Shown here: piece after piece, positions 43,036-52,945 of the stretch
Position numbering within the stretch: the first letter of the stretch is position 1
Layout of the letters: each line of letters starts with the position of its first letter
Assembly (NCBI GenBank): GCA_046349975.1
Contig: JAXMBH010000022.1
Coordinates: forward strand, 1 to 64,000
Source of the DNA: JABDGM01 sp046349975
Lineage (GTDB): Bacteria > Planctomycetota > Planctomycetia > Pirellulales > Lacipirellulaceae
Length of the DNA stretch: 64,000 bases
Reading direction: 5' to 3'
Position numbers and translations under genes: made by a program
Notes under the pieces: model-generated
Told to the model about the DNA's origin: nothing
Databases searched by the model: none
What the model saw: only the letters and a program-made list of their open reading frames with translations

Positions 43036-43174
43036 CGAGCGCGTGTCCGTGGCAGCGGCCGCGGAGCGCATCGAATCGAACCAGCCAGATCGCGAAGCCA
43101 ACTGTGCCTTACACTTCCCCCATTCGTCGTACATTGACGTCCCGCCGTTCCATGGTACGATCAACGGTTGCATT

Positions 43175-43204
43175 TTGGCTGTTCGCGGCCTGAATCAATA
43201 CAAT
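43175..43204 (+). promoter_or_regulatory. Candidate promoter of the large surface protein
   Basis: TTGGCT at 43175-43180, an 18-base spacer and TACAAT at 43199-43204. AGGGA precedes ATG 43226, so this gene, unlike carA, would have a normal leader. Confidence 0.35.
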
Positions 43205-43225
43205 TCGCATCAGGGACGAGACACC

Positions 43226-46135
43226 ATGGCTTGGTCATTCTTTGGCAACGGTTCGCGCGCCGGTCAAAACAACACCCAGCAGCCGCAAGGGCGCAAGCGA
43301 AAAGGGAAGGGTGGCCGCCGCCCGCTCTTTGAAGAGTTAGAAGCACGCCATGTGCTGGCGACATTCACGGTGACTAATCTCACCGACGCCGCCGTCGCGC
43401 CCGCCGGTTCACTGCGCGACGCCATCAACCAGGCGAACGCCGCGCCCGGCGCCGACATCATCCAGTTCCAAAGCGGGCTCACCGGCACGCTCTCGCTCGC
43501 GGCCGGCGCGGGGGACCTCGATATCACGGAGTCGCTCACGATCAACGGCCCTGGCATGACGAATCTTACGATCGATGCCACGGCAGCGACCTCGCGGATT
43601 TTCAACATCACCGACGAAGCCGGTGATGTTTCGATCAAAGGCATGGCGCTCACCAAGGGCGCGGCGGGTGTCGGCAATGACGGCGGCGCCATCTTCTCTG
43701 AATCACTCGGCCTGGTGACGGTCGCCGACAGCACGCTGACCGGCAACTCCGCGGGCGATGACGGCGGCGCGATTTACACGGCCGGCAACCTATCGCTTAT
43801 TAACGTCACGATCGGCGGCGTTGGCGCAGGGCTGCCGAACACGGCGGTCGGCGATGGGGGCGCGATTTACTCCGCCGGCAACGTCACACTCAGCAACAGC
43901 ACGATCACCGGCAACACAGCGGGCGGCGACGGCGGCGGCATTTACGCTTCTGGCACCGTTACGCTGAAGAACTCCACCATCGGCGGCACGGTCGCCGGAG
44001 CTGGCAACACGGCGAATTCCTCGGGCGGCGGTATTTTTGGCAACACCATCGATCTCACAAACAGCTCCGCCTCCGGCAACACCGCAACGAACACCGATGG
44101 CGGTGGCATTTACGCCAAGGGCAATGTGACGCTGCTCAACAGCACCGTCACGGGCAACACGGCCGGCGACGACGGCGGGGGCATCTATGGCCTCTTGAGC
44201 GTGAACATTACTAACAGCACGATTGGCGGCATCGCCGGGAGCACGGCCAACAAAGCGGCCGACGACGGCGGCGGCATCTACGCGACCAACGTCGTGCTGC
44301 AGAACAGCACCGTGGCCGGCAATGAAGCGCAAGACGGTCTCGACGGCAACGGCGGCGGTGTTTTGGGCGTCGTCAGCGCGATGATCAAAAACAGCACGAT
44401 CGCCAACAACAAGGCGGGTAATGACGGCGGCGGCGTGTTCAGCGCGAATGTCACGCTGCAAGATGCGACAGTTGCCAGTAACATTGCCGACTCGAACACC
44501 GGCGGCAACGGCCGCGGCGGCGGCGTTTTTGCGGGCAACAAGTTCACCATGCAAAACTCGATCGCCGTGGGCAACACCGGCCAGGCGACAAATCCTGAAC
44601 TGTTTATCCCGGCCGGCAACAACAGCAAAGTCAAGTCGAGCCTGATCGCCAATAACACCGGCCTGCCAGCTGGCGCACAATTCACCGTCACAGGACCGGC
44701 GGGGGCGCTCAATGGCTCGGGCAACTTGATTGGCCAGCCCGGCGGCGCCAACGCGATTACGGTGACCGACGTCTTCGGCGCAGGCGGCAGCACGCTGGCC
44801 GACAACGGTGGCCCGACGCCAACGATCGCCCTCGCAACGGGCTCGATCGTCATCGACAAAGGTAAAAACAGTCTCGCCGTCAGCTCCAGCTATGGCGATC
44901 AGCGCGGTTTGCCAAATGTGCGCGTGTTCAACAACACGGTCGACATGGGCGCTTACGAGTTCCAACCGCCCGCGCCCGCCAATGCCGCACCGATCGTGGC
45001 CAACTCGATCCCCGACCAAACAGCACTTGTCGACACGCCGTATGTGTTCACGTTCGCGGCCAACACGTTCACCGACGCCAACGGCGACGCGCTCACTTAC
45101 ACGGCCACACTGAGCGGTGGTGGAGCGCTTCCGGCATGGCTCACATTCAATGCGGCCGCCCGCACCTTCATCGGCGTGCCCAGCGCAACAGATGTCGGCA
45201 CCATCACGGTTCGTGTCACTGCGAGTGACGGCAACGGCGGTGTCGTTTCCGATGACTTCGACCTGACGGTCGCCACGAACCCGCCGCCGACTGTTACAAA
45301 CCCGCTACCCGATCGCACGGCGACCGTCGGCGTGAACTTCAATTTCACTTTCGCCGCCAACACGTTTACCGATCCGAACGGCGAACCACTAACGTACACG
45401 GCAACCCAGGCTAGCGGCGCGGCATTGCCCGCGTGGCTCTCGTTCAATCAGGGTACGCGCACGTTCACTGGTACGCCGGCCGCTGGCGACGCAGGTACGC
45501 TCCACGTACGTGTTACCGCTGCCGACCCGCACGGCAACACGGTGTTTGACGACTACGATATCGTAGTTTCGACTTCGGAGTTGCCATTTAACGAAAACTT
45601 CGAGAGCACGCCGGATTCACGTATCGTGGTGCAATCGGGCATTTTCGCAACGTCGACGACGAATCCCGTTAACGGCACGGCCAGCTACCAGGCCACGCGC
45701 CCGCAGAATGGCGACAAGCCGGTGGCGACCGTCAACTTCGGCCTGCCCACAACGCCTGCCAACGTCAGCAACGTGAACGTAAACGTCAGCCTGAACGGCG
45801 GCAACGGTCATTCGCTGTGGAGCAATGCCGTAATCGTGTTTGATTACGTCTCGCCAACGAATTACAAGTTCGCCGGCGTGTTCGAAATCATCGACAAGCT
45901 GATCATCGGCCAGGTTGTAAACGGCAAGGTGCAGTACCTGGCCCAAAAGTCATTCCCAGCCGCGCCGAACACGACGATCCCGCTGTCGCTGAACATCAAT
46001 CGCGCCAATCAGCAGGTCACATTAGCTTCCGGCGGAACGATCTTCAGCTACACATACAAGACATTGGGCACGGGCACCATCGGCCTCGGCACGATCAATG
46101 CGAACTCTCGCTTCGACATGCTGAGCATCACCTGA
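43226..46135 (+). CDS. Large beta-helix/choice-of-anchor-Q surface protein with LEPR-type N-terminus
   Basis: 969 residues from ATG 43226 (MAWSFFGNGSRAGQN), with AGGGA upstream. A basic N-terminus leads to FEELEARHVLA, the planctomycete LEPR-type export motif, at about residues 36-46. The next 550 residues are a parallel beta-helix of repeated GGAIYSAGNVTLSNSTITG-like units ending in GDQRGLPNVRVFNNTVDMGA (choice-of-anchor Q). Two Ig-like (cadherin-like He-PIG) domains follow (ALTYTATLSGGGALPAWLTF and PLTYTATQASGAALPAWLSF). The end is a lectin/LamG-like domain (DYVSPTNYKFAGVFEI). Cell-surface or secreted; adhesion or sugar binding is plausible. Confidence 0.88.
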   Translation: MAWSFFGNGSRAGQNNTQQPQGRKRKGKGGRRPLFEELEARHVLATFTVTNLTDAAVAPAGSLRDAINQANAAPGADIIQFQSGLTGTLSLAAGAGDLDITESLTINGPGMTNLTIDATAATSRIFNITDEAGDVSIKGMALTKGAAGVGNDGGAIFSESLGLVTVADSTLTGNSAGDDGGAIYTAGNLSLINVTIGGVGAGLPNTAVGDGGAIYSAGNVTLSNSTITGNTAGGDGGGIYASGTVTLKNSTIGGTVAGAGNTANSSGGGIFGNTIDLTNSSASGNTATNTDGGGIYAKGNVTLLNSTVTGNTAGDDGGGIYGLLSVNITNSTIGGIAGSTANKAADDGGGIYATNVVLQNSTVAGNEAQDGLDGNGGGVLGVVSAMIKNSTIANNKAGNDGGGVFSANVTLQDATVASNIADSNTGGNGRGGGVFAGNKFTMQNSIAVGNTGQATNPELFIPAGNNSKVKSSLIANNTGLPAGAQFTVTGPAGALNGSGNLIGQPGGANAITVTDVFGAGGSTLADNGGPTPTIALATGSIVIDKGKNSLAVSSSYGDQRGLPNVRVFNNTVDMGAYEFQPPAPANAAPIVANSIPDQTALVDTPYVFTFAANTFTDANGDALTYTATLSGGGALPAWLTFNAAARTFIGVPSATDVGTITVRVTASDGNGGVVSDDFDLTVATNPPPTVTNPLPDRTATVGVNFNFTFAANTFTDPNGEPLTYTATQASGAALPAWLSFNQGTRTFTGTPAAGDAGTLHVRVTAADPHGNTVFDDYDIVVSTSELPFNENFESTPDSRIVVQSGIFATSTTNPVNGTASYQATRPQNGDKPVATVNFGLPTTPANVSNVNVNVSLNGGNGHSLWSNAVIVFDYVSPTNYKFAGVFEIIDKLIIGQVVNGKVQYLAQKSFPAAPNTTIPLSLNINRANQQVTLASGGTIFSYTYKTLGTGTIGLGTINANSRFDMLSIT

Positions 46136-46208
46136 TCAAGGCGCCGCCGCGAAAGCCCACAATTCCTACTTAGCCGCCGGTCAATGACCGGGGCTCCTGC
46201 ATTCCGCG

Positions 46209-47372
46209 CTAAGCCGCCGCTCCACGCCGCGTCCGCGAGGCATATAGCCGCACGATCTCTGCGACATTCCGCTCGAGCGGATTTCGCAGCGCCACGCGCC
46301 GCGCGGCCACGCTCAACTTGCCGCGGAGGCGTTCGTCGAATAATGCGTCGACGCGCTCCAGCAAGGCGCTATACTCGCGGGGATCGTTGACGGTGAGAAT
46401 ATCATCGTCTTCGTTAAACAACTCGGCAGCGCCGTTGAACCGCCGCGTCGTTACGATGGGCAGCCCCGACGCCGCGGCCTCCAGCAGCACCAGGCTGCAC
46501 GGATCATAGTACGTGGGATGCACGTACGCGTCGGCGGCAGCAAAATATGGCACCATGTTTGCCACGCTGCCGACAAAGGAAACCTGCCGCGACACGCCCA
46601 ACCGCGCCGCCGCTAATCGCCAGGGTTCGAGGTGCTGCCCGCCGGCAACGATTGTGTGGACGGGGCGACCCGCCTTCACGAGCTGGGCGGTTACCCACAA
46701 TAGTTCCGGCACCCCTTTCAGCCGGAAATTATGCGCTGCAATCAAGAGGAGCAAGGTATCATCCGCAATGCCCAACCGCCGCCGCACCGGTCCGCGAAAT
46801 CCTGCCCGATGCGCCGGCGAAAACCGCGTGCAGTCGACGCCGTTGTGAATTACGGCGATGCGATCGTGGCGGATGTGGTTCAGCTCTTCGAAGTGCCGCG
46901 CAACCTCGTGCGACACGGCGACAATCGTTGCCTCCGATTTCTCAATTGCCGCGCATTGCCGCGCCCAATGTTGGGCGAAATCGCGCCGCCGCGGTAAGAG
47001 CGCGTCAATGGGCCGCTTGATCGCCCGGAAGAACTTCGGATACATGTCGAGTCGCCGCGACATCCACGCCAGGTAGGAACCGCCGTGCGGCTGAAACAAA
47101 TCGAAGTGCCAGCCCATTCCCATGTCGTGCGCCACGTCGACATTCGCCTGGCGCAACATTCGTTCGGCCGCTGCCGCGAACTCGATTCGCGACCTCGATC
47201 GCGGCGCGATGTGCCGAACCACCGACTGTGGCAGCGCTTCTTCGCCAAAGCCCTGGGCAACGACATGCGCCTCGATTCCCCGCCGCGAGAGCGCGTTTAC
47301 AAACTGCCAACACCATTCGCTCATGCCGCCGCGGCGGCGGTCCAGGTCATCGATCACGAGTCCGATCTGCAT
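46209..47372 (-). CDS. Glycosyltransferase family 4, WaaG-like
   Basis: 387 residues. GT-B fold: N-terminal IGLVIDDLDRRRGGMSEWCW (acceptor side), RRGIEAHVVAQGFGEEA, LFQPHGGSYLAWMSRRL, HNGVDCTRFSPAHR, and the EX7E donor motif in YYDPCSLVLLEAAASG LPIVTT. The pattern resembles the LPS-core glucosyltransferase WaaG. It probably builds LPS core or a related surface glycan at the cytoplasmic face. It begins one base after the upstream sulfotransferase stop, so the two are one operon. Confidence 0.87.
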   Translation of the reverse strand: MQIGLVIDDLDRRRGGMSEWCWQFVNALSRRGIEAHVVAQGFGEEALPQSVVRHIAPRSRSRIEFAAAAERMLRQANVDVAHDMGMGWHFDLFQPHGGSYLAWMSRRLDMYPKFFRAIKRPIDALLPRRRDFAQHWARQCAAIEKSEATIVAVSHEVARHFEELNHIRHDRIAVIHNGVDCTRFSPAHRAGFRGPVRRRLGIADDTLLLLIAAHNFRLKGVPELLWVTAQLVKAGRPVHTIVAGGQHLEPWRLAAARLGVSRQVSFVGSVANMVPYFAAADAYVHPTYYDPCSLVLLEAAASGLPIVTTRRFNGAAELFNEDDDILTVNDPREYSALLERVDALFDERLRGKLSVAARRVALRNPLERNVAEIVRLYASRTRRGAAA

Positions 47373-47373
47373 G

Positions 47374-48282
47374 CTAGGCGGCCCGTTTCCGACTTCGTCG
47401 TTCGATGAGGGTGGTATTCGGCCGCCCCAATTGGGCGAGCAGCCAGCGAAGCGGTTTTTGCGCTGTTTCCCATTTGTACCGCCGCGTCACCTCGAAGCTC
47501 GGCGGAGGAGTCGGCGCGATACAACTCGTATCGTCACACGCCAACGTTGCATCCAGTTCCAGCGAATAACCATTCGCTTCATTAAAGTCGCGGAATTCAG
47601 TCTCCAGCCACCGCAAGTCCGCCGCTGGCAGCTGCGGTGTCCCGCGTTTCGAGCGGAAACGCTCCAGCGAGGACGCCAAGTTCGCGCCGCGCGTGACCCA
47701 GAACGACTCATTGCCGTTGCGGTGGTCAGCAATCCGCTCCGGGGCCTTCGGCCAAGTGAGCATGGCCGAATCAAACGGCAGCCCAAGCGCGGCGCAAACA
47801 TCCTCAAGCGTGTCTCGGGGCTCGGCGACGAAATCTTCGTATCGCAATATGGCGCCGCCGGTCACGCGCAGCACGCGCCAGTCGTCGATAAAGCGTCGCA
47901 GGCGCACTCGCAGCGGCGGATCCTCGGCCGTGATCCCATTGCGGCCGTATGACTTGCTTCGCAGTGAGGCCCACACCGCCCGCAGGTCGCGCAGAACGAG
48001 CAGTGTTCGCACTTGCCAGCCAGCGTCGCTATAATGCTGTGCGATTTCGCTGAGTCGGAAGCAACTGATCGTGGTCTTGTACCAGGCGATCGGGCCGGCC
48101 AGACTGGCGTCGATCGCTGGCAAGAGATCGTTATCGGCATCCAGCACGCCGTTCATATCGCCGCGTTGCAGGAAGCAATACGACACCAGGGTTGAGCCGC
48201 TGCTCTGCAATCCACCACACACAATAAGTACGGGCTGAGGCACGGCGGCCGACATCGGTGCGTGGTTCGAGGCAGTCGTCAC
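47374..48282 (-). CDS. Sulfotransferase-family protein
   Basis: 302 residues. A P-loop-like PAPS-binding segment is near the N-terminus (VLIVCGGLQSSGSTLVSYCF). RTLLVLRDLRAVWASLRSKSY follows, with the 3'-phosphate-binding Arg/Ser pattern of sulfotransferases, then ILRYEDFVAEPRDTLEDVCAALG. It should transfer sulfate from PAPS to a carbohydrate or lipid. Directly precedes the WaaG-like glycosyltransferase (one-base gap), suggesting sulfation of the same glycan. ATG 48255 is an alternative start. Confidence 0.83.
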   Translation of the reverse strand: MTTASNHAPMSAAVPQPVLIVCGGLQSSGSTLVSYCFLQRGDMNGVLDADNDLLPAIDASLAGPIAWYKTTISCFRLSEIAQHYSDAGWQVRTLLVLRDLRAVWASLRSKSYGRNGITAEDPPLRVRLRRFIDDWRVLRVTGGAILRYEDFVAEPRDTLEDVCAALGLPFDSAMLTWPKAPERIADHRNGNESFWVTRGANLASSLERFRSKRGTPQLPAADLRWLETEFRDFNEANGYSLELDATLACDDTSCIAPTPPPSFEVTRRYKWETAQKPLRWLLAQLGRPNTTLIERRSRKRAA

Positions 48283-48371
48283 CTTGATTGTCTCGGACCC
48301 CGCGCGGCCGGAACCTTAGGAGCGTCGGGCACCCGCTTCGCAGCTTGCCTAACCGGCACACGTGCTCACAG

Positions 48372-48430
48372 CCGAATTCGCAAAAATCAGTTATGTGGTC
48401 AAATCCACTGAATTCCTGCGATTTCAGCAC
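48372..48430. repeat. GAATTC-containing palindrome, family G, copy 4
   Basis: gccgaattcgcaaaaatcag at the left and ctgaattcctgcgatttcag at the right, centre variable. Lies between the sulfotransferase start and the end of the LEPR protein. Confidence 0.6.
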
Positions 48431-48450
48431 AGCATGTATTATATGCGTCG

Positions 48451-50844
48451 CTAAATCACTGAAACGACCAACTCATCGAACACACTCAGCAAGCTGTCGT
48501 TCACTGTCAGTCGCAGCGTATAAATGCCCGGCGCATCGAACGTGACCGATGTATTCACCAAATTCCCGTTGGCAAACGTCGCCGTTCCAGGGCCAGCGGA
48601 CTTCGTCCACAGAGCGGTCATTAACGCCGGAGGATTTGGCAGGCCGTCGTCTGTCACAGTTGCATTCAACACCAGCGGCTGCCCAACTTGCGCGACCCGA
48701 TCAACGCCAACATCGACGGTCGGCGGCGCATTCACGGGCGCCGGATCTGTGAAGTTGATGATCAACTTCGGCCGCTGTGAAGCCGTTGATGCTTCACTTG
48801 TAGCGATCTCAACTGCCTTTGCCACGGCATAGTCCTTGATGATGATGCCGTAATTCTTGCTGGGGTCGTTGATCCACGCTTGCACGGCCGCCACTCCGGC
48901 TGCGTTGAGATTGATTCGATACGTGCCCTTGCTCGTGGCACTCAATTGGCCAAGCACCGCCGCCGAAGCGTCGGCCGCATTGTTGGCTCCGGCAGTCGAC
49001 CAGTTTTGGCCGATCGCATACCGCTGCCACGTTGCCGACAGCTCATCCCAGGCACGCTGCAGCGCGTATACTTCGTAACTATCCTTGCTGCTGGCCGTCA
49101 CATTGAACTCGATCGCGACCGATTGCACCGTACTGCCGACCGGAATGGCCGACACATTCCATTTGAAGAGGCCCGCTTCGTCGGGGTTGCCGTCGATGGT
49201 CATTTTCGCATCGTTGCCGTAGTTGGTGGTCGCCTTCTTGGCGGCGATTTTTGTATCGACCGACCCGGCATACGCAACGCTTGGGAACAGCCCATTCTGA
49301 AATGCCAACTGTCGCGGCGTAGTGTTATTGCCCGTGCCGCCGCCGGAGCCGCCTCCGCCCGGGGGTGTGGCAGCGGAAACAACTATTGAAACTTGATCCG
49401 AACGCGACAGCTGGCCATCGCTCGCATTGAGCTGCAGCACATACGTGCCAGCGGCGCCGAAAGATACCGAGGAATTTGCCGCGGCCGCGTTGCCGAACGT
49501 TACAGTTCCTGGCGCTGTAATGATTGACCATTGCAGCGCGAGTTGAGCCGGCGCCGGCAGGTTATCATCCGACGCACTACCTTGCAGGTAGATCGGCGTG
49601 CCAACGATCGCCGTGCGATCTGCCCCGGCGTTCACAATCGGCGCTTGGTTCACTGGCGGCGCATCGAACGTATACAACACGCTCTTGTTATCCGCCATAA
49701 TGACAACCTGATTGGTCGAGGTTACTTTGGCGGTCGTCACATCGGCCAGGCTGCCGCTGATCATCACCTTCACCGGTGAGAGATTTACGGCGCCGAACGC
49801 CGTTTCGCGGTACAGAATATCGCCGCCGCCCTCGTTCGATTCGTACGCCATGAGCACCTTGCCGGCCGCCTCGCTCACAATGATCGTAGGCCGCGTGCCG
49901 CCAGTGTCGACCGCGTAGAGATTGTCCCAGGTGCCGTTCGGCCGTCGCACCAGCAATGCCATCTTGGGATAGGGTGACTTGTCGTAACTGGTCTTTACGG
50001 CGGCATAGAGCGTGCCATCGCTCGTTACTGCCAGATGCATGTGATCGTCCGCCATTCCAGCGCCAACGCTCAGCGCCGATTGGCTCGCCGGTCTTTCATC
50101 TGCGCTCCACAGCGTCGGATTGGTGCCGTCGGCGTGCAGACGGAACCCGAACAGCTTTGTGTTCTGATTCGACCAGAACACGCCAATCTGGTTGTTCGGC
50201 ATCGCGATGATCGTTGAGATATCATCGCTCTTGATGCCCGAGGCCACTGTAATTGGGGCGCTCCACGAAGTGTACAGTCCGTCGCTGTAGCGGACGACAA
50301 CCGTGCTGGTAACGTCCGAGGCGACCCACATCCGCCCTGTCGAGTCGACTTCGATCGTAGCCGTTTCCACACCGCTATCGAGTGGCAAGTTCACCAGCTG
50401 GGGCCGCGCCGCCCAAGCTTCGAAGCGGTTGTCTGCGAGATCGTACTGCAACGTGGCCAGTTGCGTATTGGCGCCGTCGAAGAGCAGCACGTGCGCAAGA
50501 TCGCCGACGAGTTTTACATCGGCATGCACGCTTGAGTTCGTGGTGATGCGCTGCGTTTGCGTCCAGCTTGTGCCATCCAGGCGGTACACGTACGTGCCGC
50601 CGGAACTTGGCATTACCGACCACCACTGGCCGGCATATTCAAAGACCTTCGATTGAGGTTTCTCGCCCGTGCCGCCCGAAGAGTTCATCGTTTGCAGCGG
50701 AGTGATCGAAAGCATCTGCCGGCTTTCGAGCGACTCGATCCGCAATTGCCGTCCGCGCTGCCCGGCCCGCGAGCGACGACCGCTGGGTTCATCCTTCGAT
50801 CCAGACAACGAACGGTAGAGGTTTTCTAGCAGGTGCTTTTTCAT
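48451..50844 (-). CDS. Large exported protein with LEPR-type N-terminus, PKD-like and DNRLRE domains
   Basis: 797 residues. A basic N-terminus leads to LRIESLESRQMLSI, the LEPR-type motif, at about residues 34-47. The next 350 residues look like a beta-propeller-type sialidase/BNR region (MWVASDVTSTVVVRYSDG, VFWSNQNTKLFGFRLHADG). A PKD/K-type domain follows (NAGADRTAIVGTPIYLQGSA), a Gly-rich linker, and a DNRLRE domain (DTKIAAKKATTNYGNDAKM, AWDELSATWQRYAIG, KPKLIINF-type end). A second PKD-like domain closes it (PTVDVGVDRVAQVGQPLVLN). A secreted, modular, probably carbohydrate-interacting protein. Confidence 0.86.
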   Translation of the reverse strand: MKKHLLENLYRSLSGSKDEPSGRRSRAGQRGRQLRIESLESRQMLSITPLQTMNSSGGTGEKPQSKVFEYAGQWWSVMPSSGGTYVYRLDGTSWTQTQRITTNSSVHADVKLVGDLAHVLLFDGANTQLATLQYDLADNRFEAWAARPQLVNLPLDSGVETATIEVDSTGRMWVASDVTSTVVVRYSDGLYTSWSAPITVASGIKSDDISTIIAMPNNQIGVFWSNQNTKLFGFRLHADGTNPTLWSADERPASQSALSVGAGMADDHMHLAVTSDGTLYAAVKTSYDKSPYPKMALLVRRPNGTWDNLYAVDTGGTRPTIIVSEAAGKVLMAYESNEGGGDILYRETAFGAVNLSPVKVMISGSLADVTTAKVTSTNQVVIMADNKSVLYTFDAPPVNQAPIVNAGADRTAIVGTPIYLQGSASDDNLPAPAQLALQWSIITAPGTVTFGNAAAANSSVSFGAAGTYVLQLNASDGQLSRSDQVSIVVSAATPPGGGGSGGGTGNNTTPRQLAFQNGLFPSVAYAGSVDTKIAAKKATTNYGNDAKMTIDGNPDEAGLFKWNVSAIPVGSTVQSVAIEFNVTASSKDSYEVYALQRAWDELSATWQRYAIGQNWSTAGANNAADASAAVLGQLSATSKGTYRINLNAAGVAAVQAWINDPSKNYGIIIKDYAVAKAVEIATSEASTASQRPKLIINFTDPAPVNAPPTVDVGVDRVAQVGQPLVLNATVTDDGLPNPPALMTALWTKSAGPGTATFANGNLVNTSVTFDAPGIYTLRLTVNDSLLSVFDELVVSVI

Positions 50845-51289
50845 AGGTCCGCGTCAGGGGGAAGGGCAAAGCTTTTGCGCAGAGCGCTAGTTGCTTCGCG
50901 CCGAACTCGAAGATGTGTCGAATCAACGTGGTTAGAACTTCCATGCTAGTTCTCCTATGGAGATGTCAATATAAATGGGTGGCCTGCCCGGTCACAACGA
51001 TTTTGCGGCCGCGCATCCCTAAAATTGTGTACCACCGGCTGCGGCGATTCCAATCGACGGGACAGGGAGCGATGCGAATGTTGCGGAAACGCAACGGATA
51101 CGAACCCCCAGCCAAAAAACTGGGTGCAGAACGCCGCGTGACGGCCGTTATCGCGGGAGATCACTTCCCGCGCCCGAAACCGCGGGTAGGACCTGGGAGG
51201 GCGACAGGAAAATACCAGGCCTGCCCTAGCCCATTAGTCCGAATTGGCTGAAAATTCAGACCGCCGCAAGCAGCAGTTTGCGGCAGCGG
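50845..51289. other. Gene-free region of about 450 bp with hairpins
   Basis: Two small hairpins: ccccagccaaaaaactggg near 51105-51123 and a better one, cgcgggagatcacttcccgcg, near 51152-51172. They may end the convergent or upstream transcripts. No gene is supported; short open frames here are unconvincing. Confidence 0.45.
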
Positions 51290-52945
51290 CTAAGCGGCAT
51301 GCGCCGGCAAGGAAGAATTCGCTTCGACTGTCGTCGCTTGATTGGCCGTTATCGATATCAGTTCGGCCGTCCGTTCATCATGGGCTCCGAACTCAGCCGA
51401 GTGCTGGTACAGCTTGGCTTCTTCAAGCCAGGTGAACGCGTTGCGAATCAACGCCACTTGTACGCCGGTCCAACCGCTGCGAACGCCGCTGGGTCTCGCG
51501 CATGCCTTCAGAAACTGCACGACTCCCCGCACCCATCCCTTTAACAGTCGGGGTCGTTCGCCGGCCCGCAGGCGGTTTATCGCCGCTTGAGTTGAGGCGT
51601 CGTTCAATTGCGCGATCAACTCGGAAATCGAGCTGCTCTCACTCGCCTGAATCGCTCCCTGCAACTCTCCAAGCTCGCTGGTCTCCGCAGCGCAAACTGG
51701 TTCGCCGTTCACCAATGACACTTCGCATCTGCCTGTTTGGAACAATCGCACGGGTCGAACGTCGCGATCGTGAATGGTGCGGCCAAAGTATTCCAGCTTG
51801 CGACCCAAGCGATAGGCGGTGGCCTCGGACTGCATGCAGATGCGCTGTTGGAGTTCTTTGGCCAAAAACGGCGTTACATATTCATTCTGATGCAGCACCA
51901 GCATCCAGGGGAAGCGTGCCACGCTGGAAAGCGGCGCGGCAACCTTAAACGGTCGTACGCGATCTGGTTCGTTCGTTCTGCCGTTTATCGGCTCGATGCA
52001 TTTCAGCAATTCAAACTCGCCGCACGCCGATGGGTCGACCAGCACCACTTCATCAGCAATATCGCGCACGGAGCGAATCGCCGTCTGGCATTGTCGTGAG
52101 TCAACTGTCTCGTGGCAGAGCACCACGACCGACAGGCCCGCGTCGGACTCATGCTCATCGAGGCCAAGCCCCATCACGACGCGCTCGAGCCCGATTCCCT
52201 TTAGCCATTGGCCGCTCGGAACTTGCAAGAAGGCTTCCGCAAAAATCGCTCGTGCGTCGGGCCGGGAATGCCAGCCGCGGACGTGCAGGAAGTTGAGCAC
52301 GTCGGCAATCTGCCTGGCTCGCTGCCGTTCAGGTCGGCCGGCGACACGCGTCTTTTCGAAGTCGATGATCCACAGCCGCGAGTCTTCATCGACGATGAAG
52401 TTTTCGAGTTTGAAATCGTTGTGGCTGACGCCGAGCGTAATCAATTGCTGCCAAAGTTGCGCGACCTGGCGGGCCAGATGCCGCAATTCGAACTCCGTTT
52501 GCGTGCCGAATCGAATGCATTGATAAAGCGGTATACCTTCTACGTAGTCACTCACCAAATAACTGCGGTAATTCCACGGGCCCAGGCGGAAGTCAACTGT
52601 GCCGCGCGGCTTCGGCGTACGCACCCCGAGACTGTGCAAGTACGTGCCGATGCGAGCGCAATGTGCTGACGAGGGTTCACGAAACGCGCTGCGGAACGTT
52701 CGGCCCAGTCCCCCCCAAGCATGCCGCTTTACGAGGAAGGTATGCCCCTCGGTTTGGTAACGACCGACAACACAGCGATCCTTCACCTGCAGCGGAGTGG
52801 CGGAGAACAGCACTCGATCCATGTCGCCCGTCCGCAACGACTCAATGAGCGGCGCCGGCAAATCGGTGTCGCACCACACGCGCCGGCCCACTGACCGATA
52901 GCGCGCGGTGCGCACGGCATCCGCATTGGGTGAGATGACCGACAT
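51290..52945 (-). CDS. Fusion of an LPS-kinase-like domain with a degenerate GT2-like domain
   Basis: 551 residues from ATG 52945 (MSVISPNADAVRTARY); a TTG 26 codons earlier is possible. Residues 40-260 resemble the WaaP/InaA LPS-kinase family: SYLVSDYVEGIPLYQC, then the catalytic loop HNDFKLENFIVDED and the metal-binding IIDFEKTRV. From about 270 to 430 there is a domain laid out like the WaaE/KdtX glycosyltransferases (LSVVVLCHETVDSRQCQTA, IADEVVLVDPSACGEF, YRLGRKLEYFGRTIHD, VRPVRLFQTGR). However, the LDADE-type catalytic site is replaced by VLHQNEYV, so this half is probably inactive. The C-terminal 100 residues are helical. Likely acts on LPS core. Confidence 0.75.
   Translation of the reverse strand: MSVISPNADAVRTARYRSVGRRVWCDTDLPAPLIESLRTGDMDRVLFSATPLQVKDRCVVGRYQTEGHTFLVKRHAWGGLGRTFRSAFREPSSAHCARIGTYLHSLGVRTPKPRGTVDFRLGPWNYRSYLVSDYVEGIPLYQCIRFGTQTEFELRHLARQVAQLWQQLITLGVSHNDFKLENFIVDEDSRLWIIDFEKTRVAGRPERQRARQIADVLNFLHVRGWHSRPDARAIFAEAFLQVPSGQWLKGIGLERVVMGLGLDEHESDAGLSVVVLCHETVDSRQCQTAIRSVRDIADEVVLVDPSACGEFELLKCIEPINGRTNEPDRVRPFKVAAPLSSVARFPWMLVLHQNEYVTPFLAKELQQRICMQSEATAYRLGRKLEYFGRTIHDRDVRPVRLFQTGRCEVSLVNGEPVCAAETSELGELQGAIQASESSSISELIAQLNDASTQAAINRLRAGERPRLLKGWVRGVVQFLKACARPSGVRSGWTGVQVALIRNAFTWLEEAKLYQHSAEFGAHDERTAELISITANQATTVEANSSLPAHAA

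Noticed and set aside
43600..44900. Possible repeats as a CRISPR array or tandem DNA repeats
   Set aside because: The regularity is the beta-helix protein repeat; bases vary between units and there are no equal spacers.
43790..45019. A 409-residue reverse frame over the beta-helix repeats
   Set aside because: Caused by the Gly/Asn/Ser codon bias of the surface protein; no domain visible.
50913..51251. A 112-residue forward frame in the gap
   Set aside because: It lies over hairpins, has no ribosome site and no recognisable features.
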